From positions 56,839 through 120,838 of the forward strand of contig CAVQZA010000001.1 in NCBI GenBank assembly GCA_963718355.1: a DNA stretch of 64,000 nt. Direction: 5' to 3'. The notes under the pieces are model-generated. The model made no database searches. It saw only the letters and a list, made by a program, of their open reading frames with translations, and had not been told where the DNA came from. This document shows, one piece after another, positions 1 through 8,143 of the stretch (the stretch's first letter is position 1; each line of letters opens with the position of its first letter). Both the position numbers and the translations under genes were made by a program. This DNA comes from CAVQZA01 sp963718355 (GTDB lineage Bacteria > Actinomycetota > Thermoleophilia > Gaiellales > Gaiellaceae).

Positions 1-329
1 GCATAGATCGCGCCGTCGGGGCCGACGCAGCAGTCGTTCGGCCAGAGCAGCGAGACGCCGTCGATCGAGGTCACAGCTTGCTGCATCTCGCCGGAGAGCT
101 CGAGCCGCAGCAACGAGGGATCGAGACTCTCGCAGACCCAGATTGCGCCGTCGGCGGTCAGGGCGAGCCCGTTCGGGCGACCCGTGTAGGCGACCACGTT
201 GTGGGTCCTGCCGTCGTCCGAGACCTGGGTGACGCTGCCGCGATCGAACGCCATCTCGGTGACGAGCCACGAGCCGTCCGGTAGCAGGAGTGGCCCTTCG
301 GGAACGCCCAGGTCGGCCGTGAAGATCAC
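1..329 (-). CDS. SMP-30/gluconolactonase/LRE family protein, partial
   Basis: N-terminal part of a six-bladed beta-propeller of the SMP-30/gluconolactonase/LRE family, which are metal-dependent lactonases. The gene runs off the left edge, so only about 109 codons are visible. They show the metal-ligand motif PEGP near residue 10, a GRPNGLALTADG strand and NDCCVGPDG with the family's Asn-Asp pair. I chose the GTG at 329; the frame stays open somewhat further upstream but offers no better start. It is divergent from the importer operon that starts at 758. The substrate cannot be told from this fragment. Confidence 0.7.
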   Translation of the reverse strand, partial: MIFTADLGVPEGPLLLPDGSWLVTEMAFDRGSVTQVSDDGRTHNVVAYTGRPNGLALTADGAIWVCESLDPSLLRLELSGEMQQAVTSIDGVSLLWPNDCCVGPDGAIY

Positions 330-757
330 AGCGGCGGCCGGTTTCCCGGAACGGGTGTGGTCGTCCTCTCGCGCGCGAGAGCAATTCGCATACAGAAATC
401 AGTGTCATGCGCCGGGGCGGCTGTCAACACGGCGCCGGGACAGGGACGACTCTGTGTACGGGTCCGGTCATTCGGGTCGCAGAAACGTGTCAGGACACGT
501 GTGCACCGACGCTTGACACCCCGTTGCGGATCGCAGTACGGTCCGCTGGTCGAACCCTTGTTCGCTCTGCGAACTTCAACGATGCTCGTGGACCCAACAA
601 AGCCCACGCTGCGAGCGTCCTAGTCCACGCCCGACGCACCCTCCCGAGGAGGCCCGCACAGGACGAGTTTTCAGGATCGGAGGCGCCCACGGCTCTCCCA
701 GGTAGACCCGCCGGGCAATTGACGTCCCCATACCAGAGAGAATGGAGGAACCAACTG
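330..757. other. Divergent intergenic region of 428 bases
   Basis: No gene is visible here. The only structure I see is the palindrome and promoter candidate at 485-542, which leaves a leader of about 200 bases before the substrate-binding protein gene. I recognised no riboswitch or RNA gene in that leader. Confidence 0.5.
485..542 (+). promoter_or_regulatory. Candidate promoter with upstream palindromic operator
   Basis: TTGACA at 513-518 is followed after 18 bases by TACGGT at 537-542, a good sigma-70-type pair for the importer operon. Just upstream, 485-500 is a perfect inverted repeat, ACGTGTC-AG-GACACGT, placed where an activator or repressor dimer could sit. The binding protein is unknown; the IclR regulator at 7209-8045 is one candidate by context only. 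Confidence 0.45.
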
Positions 758-2071
758 ATGCGATCGAAGAGGATCAAAGTCAGTGTCGCGATTGCGGCGG
801 TGTGTCTTGCGGCACTGATGACGGCCGCTTTCGCCACCGGCGCCGGTAAGAAGATGGTGGTCGGCACCGGCAAGGCGACCGCCACGAAGTCACCGTGCGG
901 CCTCGGCAACGGCAAGAAGGCCACCGGCACGCCGATCAAGCTGGGCGGCATCGACATGCTGATCCCGGGCGTGGACTTCACCACGATCGGCAAGGTCGCG
1001 AACGACTACTTCCAGTGTGTGAACGACAACGGCGGCATCAACGGCCGCCCGATCAGCTACACGCTCTACAACGAGCAGCTCAACCCGGCGCAGGAAGCGG
1101 CGCTCGCGCGGAAGCTGATCCAGAGCGACAAGGTCGTCGGCGTCGTCGGCAACACGAGCTTCGCCGAGTGCGGGACGAACTGGAAGTACTACAAGAGCAA
1201 GGGCTACGTGGTGATCGGCGCCGGCGTCCAGGCCGAGTGCTACAGCACCCCGTCGTTCGCCGAGGTGAACTCGGGCCCGCGCTACAGCAACGTCGGCGCC
1301 GCGCAGGCGCTGGTCAAGGCAGGCATCAAGAAGCTCGCGATCGCCTCGCCTGACACGATCTCCGCGTACGCCGACGGCGGCCCGGCGCTCGTCGCCAAGG
1401 CGGCTGGGATCCCGTACAAGATCTACCCGACCCATCTGCCGGTCACGGATGCGACCTCGCAGCTGATCCAGATGTACCAGTTCGCCGGTGACGGCGGCGG
1501 CATCCTGCTCGACTTCACCCCCGACACCGCTCCGGCGTTCATGAAGGCCGCCGAGGCGCAGGGAATCGTCGACAAGGTGAAGTGGGGCTCGTCGACCCCG
1601 ATCGCGAACACGCTCATGTCGAGCCAGTTCTCGCCGGCGTTCGACGGTCAGCTCTACATCGACAACGAGTTCAGCAACGTCGACCCGTCGGTCGGCCCGG
1701 ACTCGGCTCTGATGTTCCAGATCCTCAAGAAGTACTCCCCGACGATCGCCCCGCAGGCGTTCGCGCAGATGGGCTTCCTCGCCGGGAAGTTCGCGACGAA
1801 TGCGCTGCTGAGCGTCAAGGGGCCGATCACCGCGAAGTCGTACAACGCGGCGGTGACTCTCCTCAAGAACCAGAAGTCGGACATTCTCTGCAAGCCGTTC
1901 TACGTCTGGAAGCTCCCGTACCACATCCCGAACAACACGAACATCGTCGTCGACTACAAGAGCGGTGCCGTCGTCGTGCGGTCTGGTTGCACGAACTTCG
2001 CTCCGGTCGACAAGTCGATCGTCCAGACCCGTGTCTGGGAGAAGAAGTACAACCTGAACACCGGCAAGTAG
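758..2071 (+). CDS. ABC transporter substrate-binding protein, branched-chain amino acid (LivK) type
   Basis: Extracytoplasmic binding protein of the leucine-binding-protein fold (Periplasmic_binding_6-like), 437 aa, that delivers a ligand to the permeases encoded next. A signal peptide covers about residues 1-28 (MRSKRIK then a hydrophobic run to AFATGA). There is no lipobox cysteine, so it is probably secreted or held by its uncleaved signal. The body starts with GTPIKLGGIDMLIPG, as is usual for this family. The ATG at 758 is preceded by GGAGG at about 744; the frame is open further upstream but without a credible start. It heads a livKHMGF-order operon. In this family ligands range from amino acids to aromatic and short-chain carboxylates, and the neighbouring catabolic genes favour a carboxylate or related compound. 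Confidence 0.9.
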   Translation: MRSKRIKVSVAIAAVCLAALMTAAFATGAGKKMVVGTGKATATKSPCGLGNGKKATGTPIKLGGIDMLIPGVDFTTIGKVANDYFQCVNDNGGINGRPISYTLYNEQLNPAQEAALARKLIQSDKVVGVVGNTSFAECGTNWKYYKSKGYVVIGAGVQAECYSTPSFAEVNSGPRYSNVGAAQALVKAGIKKLAIASPDTISAYADGGPALVAKAAGIPYKIYPTHLPVTDATSQLIQMYQFAGDGGGILLDFTPDTAPAFMKAAEAQGIVDKVKWGSSTPIANTLMSSQFSPAFDGQLYIDNEFSNVDPSVGPDSALMFQILKKYSPTIAPQAFAQMGFLAGKFATNALLSVKGPITAKSYNAAVTLLKNQKSDILCKPFYVWKLPYHIPNNTNIVVDYKSGAVVVRSGCTNFAPVDKSIVQTRVWEKKYNLNTGK

Positions 2072-2103
2072 ACGGATGACGATCAGGGTGACCCGAGGCT
2101 TCG

Positions 2104-3033
2104 ATGACTAACGTGCTCGCGTTCAGCGTGTTCGGCGTCGACTGGCAGTTCCTGAAGCCGTTCATCGTGATCGGCCTGGCGTTCGGGGGCGTGTACGCGC
2201 TCTCGGGCGTCGGGCTGGTCGTGCTGTACCGGGCCACCGGGGTGCTGAACCTCGCGTTCGGCGCCATCGGAGCCGCGGGCGCCCTGATCGCCTACTACCT
2301 GATCAACCACACGCCATGCCCACAGTGGCTGGCGTTCACGGTCTGCGTCGCGTTCGGCGGGGTCGTCAACCTTGCCTACGGCATGGTGTTGGGCCCCGCC
2401 TTCGCGCGGCGCGACCCGCTCGTGAAGATGATGGGGACGCTCGGGCTCGCCCTCATCCTGCTCGGCCTGATGGCATGGCGGGCGCCGGCCGGCGGCGCCT
2501 TCGCGCGCTTCCTGCCGCTGCCGAGCTCCAACCACCACTACGACGTCTTCGGCACGAACGTGAGCCTGACGCAGATCATCTCGATCGCGCTCGCGTTCGC
2601 GATCACGGCTGCCGCCAGCGTCTTCCTGCGCGTCACGAAGCTCGGCACGGCGATGCGAGCCCTCGCGAACGACCGCGAGGTGACCGCGACCCTCGGCGTC
2701 CCCGTGCGCAGGGTCGAGGCGGCGGCCTGGTTCGGGTCGGGGATCGCCTGCGGTCTGGCCGGTCTCTTGCTGCCCGATCTGATCACCTCCCTCGACTACT
2801 CGGCGCTGACGTTCCTCGTGATCTCCTCGCTCGCGGCGGCCCTGATCGGGCGGCTGCGCTCGCTGTGGGCGACGCTGTTCGGCGGCCTCGCCGTCGGCCT
2901 CGCCGAATCGGTGCTCGCCCCGTACGCCAGCCTCTCGGCGTACCGGTCGGCGGCGCCGTTCGCGCTGGCGATCGTCGCGCTCCTCTATCTCTCGCGGCGC
3001 CGCGTGGTCTCGATCTCGCGCGCGACGAACTGA
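2104..3033 (+). CDS. livH: Branched-chain-amino-acid-type ABC transporter permease, LivH class
   Basis: Inner-membrane permease of 309 aa with about eight hydrophobic segments, forming half of the translocation pore with the next gene product. LivH-type features include GLAFGGVYALSGVGLVVLYRA near the N-terminus and the EAA-like loop around residues 190-215 (MRALANDREVTATLGVPVRRV), where the ATPases dock. It lies 32 bases after the binding protein gene and 4 bases before the second permease gene, so it is co-transcribed. Transported substrate unknown. Confidence 0.9.
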   Translation: MTNVLAFSVFGVDWQFLKPFIVIGLAFGGVYALSGVGLVVLYRATGVLNLAFGAIGAAGALIAYYLINHTPCPQWLAFTVCVAFGGVVNLAYGMVLGPAFARRDPLVKMMGTLGLALILLGLMAWRAPAGGAFARFLPLPSSNHHYDVFGTNVSLTQIISIALAFAITAAASVFLRVTKLGTAMRALANDREVTATLGVPVRRVEAAAWFGSGIACGLAGLLLPDLITSLDYSALTFLVISSLAAALIGRLRSLWATLFGGLAVGLAESVLAPYASLSAYRSAAPFALAIVALLYLSRRRVVSISRATN

Positions 3034-3037
3034 GCCT

Positions 3038-4129
3038 GTGACCGTCGCACCCGCATCAGACGGCGGCACGGCGCCGAAGCGCACCTGGCCCGCAGTCGAC
3101 CGTGGAGTCGTCGTCCGCGGCGTCGTGATCCTCGCGCTCTTCATCCTCGCAGTCGTCGTCCTCCCGAACATGGTCGGCGCCGACTGGATCACGACCTTCA
3201 CGAGCGTCGCGATCTACTCGGTCGCCGCGCTCGGCTTCGGCGTCCTCTACGGCCGCGTCGGGATGATCTCGCTGGGCCAGATCGCGCTGCTGACGATCGG
3301 CTGCTGGATCGGCGCGCGCTTCGCGTACGCCACGGCGCTCCCGTTTCCGGTGCTCCTGCTCATCGCCGGTGGGATCACGTGCGCAATCGGCACGCTGGTC
3401 GGACTGCCGGCGCTTCGTCTCTCGGGGCTGTACCTCGCGCTGATCACGCTGATGTTCGCCGGCGCGACGACGATCGTCCTGTCGGTGCACGATTTCCCGA
3501 GCGGCGGCGGCGGGTTCTGGGGCCGAGCCGGGACCGGTGCCCTCACGACGAGCACACCGCCGGTGCGGAGGCCGTCCTGGGCGGTCACCGATGTCGCGTT
3601 CTACCGCTACACCGTCATCGTCTGCGCGATCCTGTTCTTCCTCGTCCTGCTCCACGTCGCGAGCAAGCCGGGCCGCGCCTGGGCGTCGATCCGCGAGAGC
3701 GAGCCGGCCGCGATCGCCGCCGGCGTCAACATCACCGTCTACAAGCTCTGGGCGTTCGCCCTCGCGTCCTTCATCACCGGCGTCGCCGGGTGCCTGCTCG
3801 CGGCACAGGTCGGCGTGCCCCGAGCGATCACGTTCCAGACGCAGGACTCGCTGACGCTGGGCGCGACCGCGCTGATCGGCGGCATCTTCAGCATCTGGGG
3901 CGCGATCGTCGCCGGGATCTTCAGCCAGCTGCTGCCGTTCCTGTTCCAGGCCCAGTGGGGACTGAACCCGAACTTCCTCCTGATTCTGTTCGGCGTCGGC
4001 CTGCTCCAGGTGCTGCTGACGGCGCCGGGCGGGATCGTCCAGCAACTGCCGAAGGATCTCGCCAATCTCGCGCGGCTCGCGGCTCGCCGCGCGCGCGCGC
4101 TCGCGAGCGGGGAGAAGCCGGCGGAATGA
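3038..4129 (+). CDS. livM: Branched-chain-amino-acid-type ABC transporter permease, LivM class
   Basis: Second membrane subunit of the importer, 363 aa with a GTG start. Hydrophobic helices run throughout. The typical LivM block GLYLALITLMFAGATT and the cytoplasmic docking loop AWASIRESEPAAIAAGVN are present. The C-terminus is charged and Arg-rich (LARLAARRARALASGEKPAE). Its TGA overlaps the ATG of the next gene (ATGA at 4126-4129), which suggests translational coupling. Confidence 0.9.
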   Translation: MTVAPASDGGTAPKRTWPAVDRGVVVRGVVILALFILAVVVLPNMVGADWITTFTSVAIYSVAALGFGVLYGRVGMISLGQIALLTIGCWIGARFAYATALPFPVLLLIAGGITCAIGTLVGLPALRLSGLYLALITLMFAGATTIVLSVHDFPSGGGGFWGRAGTGALTTSTPPVRRPSWAVTDVAFYRYTVIVCAILFFLVLLHVASKPGRAWASIRESEPAAIAAGVNITVYKLWAFALASFITGVAGCLLAAQVGVPRAITFQTQDSLTLGATALIGGIFSIWGAIVAGIFSQLLPFLFQAQWGLNPNFLLILFGVGLLQVLLTAPGGIVQQLPKDLANLARLAARRARALASGEKPAE

Positions 4130-4842
4130 TCGAGGTCAAGGATCTCACCGTCCGCTTCGCCGGCGTCACGCCGATCGACGACATGAGCGTCGTATTCCCG
4201 GGCGGCACCTGCGGTCTGATCGGGCCGAACGGCGCCGGCAAGACGACCTTCTTCAACGTCCTCAGCGGCTTCGTCAGGCCGGCCGCGGGCTCCATCTCCG
4301 CCTTCGGCGAGAACCTGCTCAAGATGGCCGACTACAAGCGGGCACGCTGGGGAGTGCGCCGCACGTTCCAGACCGAGATGGCGATCGAGAAGCTCTCGGT
4401 CTTCGACAACGTCGCGATGATCCGCGAGCACTCCGGCGCCGGGCGCTCGTCGCGGAACGCCGATGTGCAGGCCGCGATCGACTTCGTCGGGCTCGAGGTC
4501 TCGCCGCGCGCCAAGGTCGGCGTGCTCGGCGCCGGCGAGCGGCGGCTCGTCGAGGTCGCCCGCGCCGTCGTCGGCAGGCCGCGCATCGTCCTGCTCGACG
4601 AGCCTGCTGCCGGGCTGCCGGACCAGGAGACCGAGCACCTCAGCCAGGTGATCCAGAAGATCCCGGACGCATTCGGTGCACTCGTGATCCTCGTCGATCA
4701 CGACATGAGCCTCGTCTCGGCGTGCTGCGAGACCACGGCGGTCCTGGACTTCGGCAAGCTGATCGCGTCGGGGCCGACCGCCGAGGTGCTCCGCAACGAG
4801 CATGTGATGCGCGCCTACCTCGGGACGGAGGAGGAGCTGTGA
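4126..4842 (+). CDS. livG: ABC transporter ATP-binding protein, LivG class
   Basis: Cytoplasmic ATPase of 238 aa that drives the importer as one half of the LivG/LivF pair. Walker A is GPNGAGKTT at residues 33-41. The Walker B/DE pair is in VLLDEPAAGL with Asp-Glu at about 158-159. The signature loop is LGAGERRLVEVAR instead of a canonical LSGGQ, a common variation in LivG proteins. The H-loop is in LVDHDMSLV. Start overlaps the livM stop; the end overlaps the next gene by 4 bases (GTGA). Confidence 0.92.
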   Translation: MIEVKDLTVRFAGVTPIDDMSVVFPGGTCGLIGPNGAGKTTFFNVLSGFVRPAAGSISAFGENLLKMADYKRARWGVRRTFQTEMAIEKLSVFDNVAMIREHSGAGRSSRNADVQAAIDFVGLEVSPRAKVGVLGAGERRLVEVARAVVGRPRIVLLDEPAAGLPDQETEHLSQVIQKIPDAFGALVILVDHDMSLVSACCETTAVLDFGKLIASGPTAEVLRNEHVMRAYLGTEEEL

Positions 4843-5582
4843 GCGAGCCGGGGCCGGCCGCGGCGACGCTGCGCATCGACTCGCTCTCGGTCGCCCGCGG
4901 CGGCCGCATGGTGATCGACGGCGTCTCGCTCGAGATCCCGCCCGGCCAGGTGACGACACTCCTCGGGCCGAACGGCGCGGGCAAGTCCTCGCTCGTGCTC
5001 GCGGTCGCGGGCGTGCTGCGCGCGAGCGCCGGTCGCGTCTTGCTCGGCGCCGAGGATCTCTCGGGGCTGCGTCCCGAGCAGGTGCGCGCGGCGGGGGTCG
5101 CCGTCGTGGCCGAGGGCAGGCGCCTCCTCTCGGAGCTCAGCGTCCAGGACAACCTGCGCGTCGCGACCTACGCGCTCGACCGCGAGCACGCGAAGGCCGG
5201 GATCGCCTACGCGCTCGAGCTGTTCCCGGAGCTGGAGAAGCGCATGCAGGCGACGGCCCGGCTCCTCTCGGGCGGCGAGCAGCAGATGCTCGTGCTCGCC
5301 CAGGCGCTCGTGTCGCGGCCGAAGATCCTCCTCGTCGACGAGCTCTCGCTCGGCCTGGCGCCCGTGATCGTGAAGCGGCTCGTGCCGACGCTCGAGGCGG
5401 CCGCGGCGGGCGGCGTCGGGGTGCTCCTGATCGAGCAGTTCGCGCATGTGGCACTGGGGCTCGCGCAGACCGCGTACGTGATCGAGGGCGGGCGCATCCG
5501 CTACGAAGGCCCGGCGCAGACGCTGATCGACGACCCGAGGCTCCTGCACTCCGCGTATCTGCTGCGCGACGCCGCGGTCTAG
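4839..5582 (+). CDS. livF: ABC transporter ATP-binding protein, LivF class
   Basis: Second ATPase of the importer, 247 aa. Walker A is GPNGAGKSS at residues 43-51, the signature is LSGGEQQML, and Walker B is ILLVDELSLGLAP. The ending GPAQTLIDDPRLLHSAYL is typical of LivF. The GTG start overlaps the livG stop as GTGA. The stop codon shares a CTAG with the convergent dehydrogenase gene (5579-5582), so the operon ends here with no spacer for a terminator. Confidence 0.92.
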   Translation: MSEPGPAAATLRIDSLSVARGGRMVIDGVSLEIPPGQVTTLLGPNGAGKSSLVLAVAGVLRASAGRVLLGAEDLSGLRPEQVRAAGVAVVAEGRRLLSELSVQDNLRVATYALDREHAKAGIAYALELFPELEKRMQATARLLSGGEQQMLVLAQALVSRPKILLVDELSLGLAPVIVKRLVPTLEAAAAGGVGVLLIEQFAHVALGLAQTAYVIEGGRIRYEGPAQTLIDDPRLLHSAYLLRDAAV

Positions 5583-6601
5583 CTCGGGACGAGCACCGCG
5601 CGGCCGGTGACCTCGCCGTCGCGCAGCCTGGCGAGCACCTCGTTGACCGAGTCGAGCGGGTGCACCTCGGTCTTCAGCACGATCCGGCCGGCCGCGTGGA
5701 GCTGGAGCAGCTCCCAGAGGTCGATCCACGTGCCGACGAGGTTGCCGACGACGGCGTGCTCGTTGCCGACGAGTACGCCTGACGGGACCGAGATGGTCCC
5801 TCCGTAGCCGATCACGGAGTAGGTGCCGCCGCGGGCGAGCAGCTCGACCGAGTCGGCGTGCGACTGGTCCGTGCCGACGAAGTCGAAGACGAGGTCGGCG
5901 CCATGCCCGCCGGTCAGCTCGCGCACGGTGTCGACCGGTGCACTCCCGTCGATCACCTCGTCGGCCCCAAGCTCGGCGGCGAGCCGGCGGCGGCGCTCGT
6001 CGGTGTCGACCGCGATCACCGAGCTCGAGCCGAGCACGCGAAGCAGCTGGAGCGCGATGTGACCGACCCCGCCGACGCCGATCACGACCGCCGACGTGCC
6101 GGGGACGGCGAGGTGCGCCAGGCGGCGGACGGCGTGGTAGGCGGTGAGGCCCGCGTCGGCGTGCGGCGCAACCTCCACCGGCTCGACGCCCTGCGGGAGC
6201 CGGATCAGCGAGCGCTCGGAGACGAGCACGAAGTCGGCGAAGCCGCCGTCGAGCGAGAGACCGGTGAACTCGTGGCGCACACAGTGCATGTCGTTGCCGC
6301 GACGGCACGGGACGCAGAGCCCACAGCTGAACGGCGGGTAGACGAGGACGGCGTCGCCCTTCCCGACCGTCGTCACGCCGTCGCCCGTCTCCTCGACCCA
6401 GCCGGCGTTCTCGTGGCCGAGCACACGGGGGAGCGAGACGCCGGCGAACTCCATCAGGCCTTCGATCGCGTGCAGGTCGGTCGCGCAGACTCCGGCGCCG
6501 CCGATCCGCACGAGCACGTCGGTGGGCGCGGCCGGCTCCGGCACCGGCCGGTCGACCAGCTCGAGCGGGCGGTGGTACTCGCGCATCAGTGCCGCTTTCA
6601 T
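5579..6601 (-). CDS. Zinc-dependent alcohol dehydrogenase (MDR superfamily)
   Basis: NAD(P)-dependent alcohol/aldehyde oxidoreductase of 340 aa. Catalytic zinc ligands are visible as Cys39 (GVCATD) and His62-Glu63 (GHE). The structural zinc lobe has Cys93, 96, 99 and 107 in FSCGLCVPCRRGNDMHC. The Rossmann motif is GVGGVGHIAL. An AAGGAGA ribosome-binding site precedes the ATG at 6601. It sits between the importer and an aldehyde dehydrogenase, so a role in oxidising the imported alcohol (or reducing its aldehyde) is a fair inference; the substrate is unknown. Confidence 0.9.
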   Translation of the reverse strand: MKAALMREYHRPLELVDRPVPEPAAPTDVLVRIGGAGVCATDLHAIEGLMEFAGVSLPRVLGHENAGWVEETGDGVTTVGKGDAVLVYPPFSCGLCVPCRRGNDMHCVRHEFTGLSLDGGFADFVLVSERSLIRLPQGVEPVEVAPHADAGLTAYHAVRRLAHLAVPGTSAVVIGVGGVGHIALQLLRVLGSSSVIAVDTDERRRRLAAELGADEVIDGSAPVDTVRELTGGHGADLVFDFVGTDQSHADSVELLARGGTYSVIGYGGTISVPSGVLVGNEHAVVGNLVGTWIDLWELLQLHAAGRIVLKTEVHPLDSVNEVLARLRDGEVTGRAVLVPS

Positions 6602-6660
6602 CGTTCTCCTTCGTTCAGCCGTGGTGGCGCAGGGTTGCAGCTTCGGCGATCATCGCGCAT

Positions 6661-7242
6661 GTGAATCCCGACAGGGAAGAGATCCGCGAGCTGATCGAGA
6701 ACTGGGTCGTCTGGCGCGACGCCGGCGACTGGGAGCGCTTCCGCACGGTGTGGCACGACGACGGCCGGATGATGGCGACCTGGTTCCAGGGCTCCGCGGA
6801 GGACTTCATCAAGGTCAGCCGCGAGGGCTTCGAACGCGGCGTCCGCATCCTCCACTTCCTCGGCGGGATGTCGATCGACGTCGCGGGGTCGCGGGCGATC
6901 TCGCAGACGAAGATGACGATCACCCAGCGCGCGCCCGTCCACGATGTGGTCTGCGACGTCGTCTGCACGGGGCGCTTCTACGACTTCCTCGAGCGGCGTG
7001 ACGGCGTCTGGCGAATCGTCCTGCGCCAGCCGATCTACGAGCAGGACCGGCTCAGCCCGGTCGATCCCGCCGCCGTGCTCGAGCTCGACCCGGCCCTGCT
7101 CGAGCGCTTCCCGATCGGCTACCGCCACCTTGCGTACCTCCAGACCGAGGCCGGCTTCACCGTCAAGCCCGACATGCCCGGGCTCACCGGCCCGGAGGTC
7201 GAGGCGCTCTACGCCCGCGGCGCTGCCTGGCTCGCCGGCTGA
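6661..7242 (+). CDS. NTF2-like (SnoaL-type) protein
   Basis: Protein of 193 aa starting at a GTG. Its N-terminal half has the cone-shaped NTF2/SnoaL signature: REEIRELIENWVVWRDAGDW followed by a WHDDGRM strand and later RFYDFLERRDGVWRI. The fold is used both by enzymes (isomerases, dehydratases, dioxygenase small subunits) and by binding proteins, so no reaction can be assigned. It is divergent from the alcohol dehydrogenase. Its 3' end overlaps the end of the convergent IclR gene by 34 bases. No strong ribosome-binding site is visible. Confidence 0.75.
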   Translation: MNPDREEIRELIENWVVWRDAGDWERFRTVWHDDGRMMATWFQGSAEDFIKVSREGFERGVRILHFLGGMSIDVAGSRAISQTKMTITQRAPVHDVVCDVVCTGRFYDFLERRDGVWRIVLRQPIYEQDRLSPVDPAAVLELDPALLERFPIGYRHLAYLQTEAGFTVKPDMPGLTGPEVEALYARGAAWLAG

Positions 7243-8045
7243 GCGCGCGACGTCGCGATCTCCCACTCGCCCGACCAGCCCGCGCCCGCCGAGATCAGCT
7301 TCGCCGTCTCGAGCAGTGCCGGCACGACGCGACTTCCGAACTCCTCGATCGACACGCGCTGCGCCGCGGCGGACGAGTTGATCGCGGCGATCGTCCCTGC
7401 GTGAGCGCGATTGATCGGCGCGGCCACGGAGCGGAGCCCGGTCTCGAGCTCCTGGTCGACGAGCGCCCAGCCCTTCGTTCGCGTCTCGGCGATCGCCGCA
7501 CGCAGCGCGGCGGGATCGGTGATCGTGCGCTCGGTGAACCGCTCGAGCGGCGTGTCGGCCAGATACGCCTCGAACTCGTCCTCGGGAAGCGCGGCGAGGA
7601 GGACGCGTCCCATCGACGTCGCGTGCGCGGGCAGGCGTGCGCCGACGCCGAGCGAGATCGTCATGATCCGGCGCGTCGGCACCCGGGCCACGTAGACCAC
7701 GTCGGGAAGGTCGAGCGTCGCGACCGAGCACGACTCGCGCGTGCGCTCGGCGAGCTCCTCCATCAGCGGCTGCGCGAGCTCGGAGAGGTCGAGCGAGGTG
7801 AGGTAGGCCCAGCCGAGTGTGAGCACGCGCGGCGTGAGCATGAACGAGCGGCCGTCGGAGCGGACGTGCCCGAGCTTCTCGAGCGTGAGCAGGATGCGCC
7901 GGCACGTCGCCCGCGTGTACCCGGTGAGGCGCGCGACCTCGCTGAGGGTGAGCGCCGGGTGCTCGCGCGAGAAGACCTGGATCACGGCCATGCCCCGTTC
8001 CAGCGACTGCAGAGATTCGTTCCTGACCGTGGGCGCGGACGCCAT
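7209..8045 (-). CDS. IclR family transcriptional regulator
   Basis: DNA-binding regulator of 278 aa. The winged helix-turn-helix spans about residues 9-70 (LQSLERGMAVIQVFSREHPALTL, then SEVARLTGYTRATCRRILLTL). The effector domain follows, with the family block LGVGARLPAHATSMGRVLLAALPEDE and GWALVDQELETGLRSVAAPI. Closest in style to PcaR/PobR regulators of aromatic acid use (known of the family; assignment here is inference). It is divergent from the aldehyde dehydrogenase gene, whose control region carries a matching palindrome. The -10 TAAGGT at 8052-8057 lies six bases from the ATG, so its mRNA is probably leaderless. Confidence 0.92.
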   Translation of the reverse strand: MASAPTVRNESLQSLERGMAVIQVFSREHPALTLSEVARLTGYTRATCRRILLTLEKLGHVRSDGRSFMLTPRVLTLGWAYLTSLDLSELAQPLMEELAERTRESCSVATLDLPDVVYVARVPTRRIMTISLGVGARLPAHATSMGRVLLAALPEDEFEAYLADTPLERFTERTITDPAALRAAIAETRTKGWALVDQELETGLRSVAAPINRAHAGTIAAINSSAAAQRVSIEEFGSRVVPALLETAKLISAGAGWSGEWEIATSRAQPASQAAPRA

Positions 8046-8051
8046 GCGCTG

Positions 8052-8099
8052 ACCTTACATCGTTGTGTCAGTTCCGCACAGATGTTTGCATAGCGAACA
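8052..8099. promoter_or_regulatory. IclR/aldehyde dehydrogenase divergent control region
   Basis: On the minus strand TAAGGT (8052-8057) lies exactly six bases before the IclR start. At 8083-8099 there is a 17-base near-perfect palindrome, TGTTTGC-ATA-GCGAACA (one mismatch), of the kind IclR dimers bind. It sits upstream of the aldehyde dehydrogenase gene and close to the IclR promoter, so it could control both directions. Binding is inferred, not shown. Confidence 0.45.
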
Positions 8100-8143
8100 G
8101 CGCAGCCGTTATGGTCACGGCCCCCGACGCTGGGAGGAGCACG

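Noticed and set aside
407..757. Upstream extension of the substrate-binding protein reading frame
   Set aside because: The frame is open, but the translated part is not signal-like and contains the promoter candidate; the ATG at 758 has a GGAGG site and begins a proper signal peptide.
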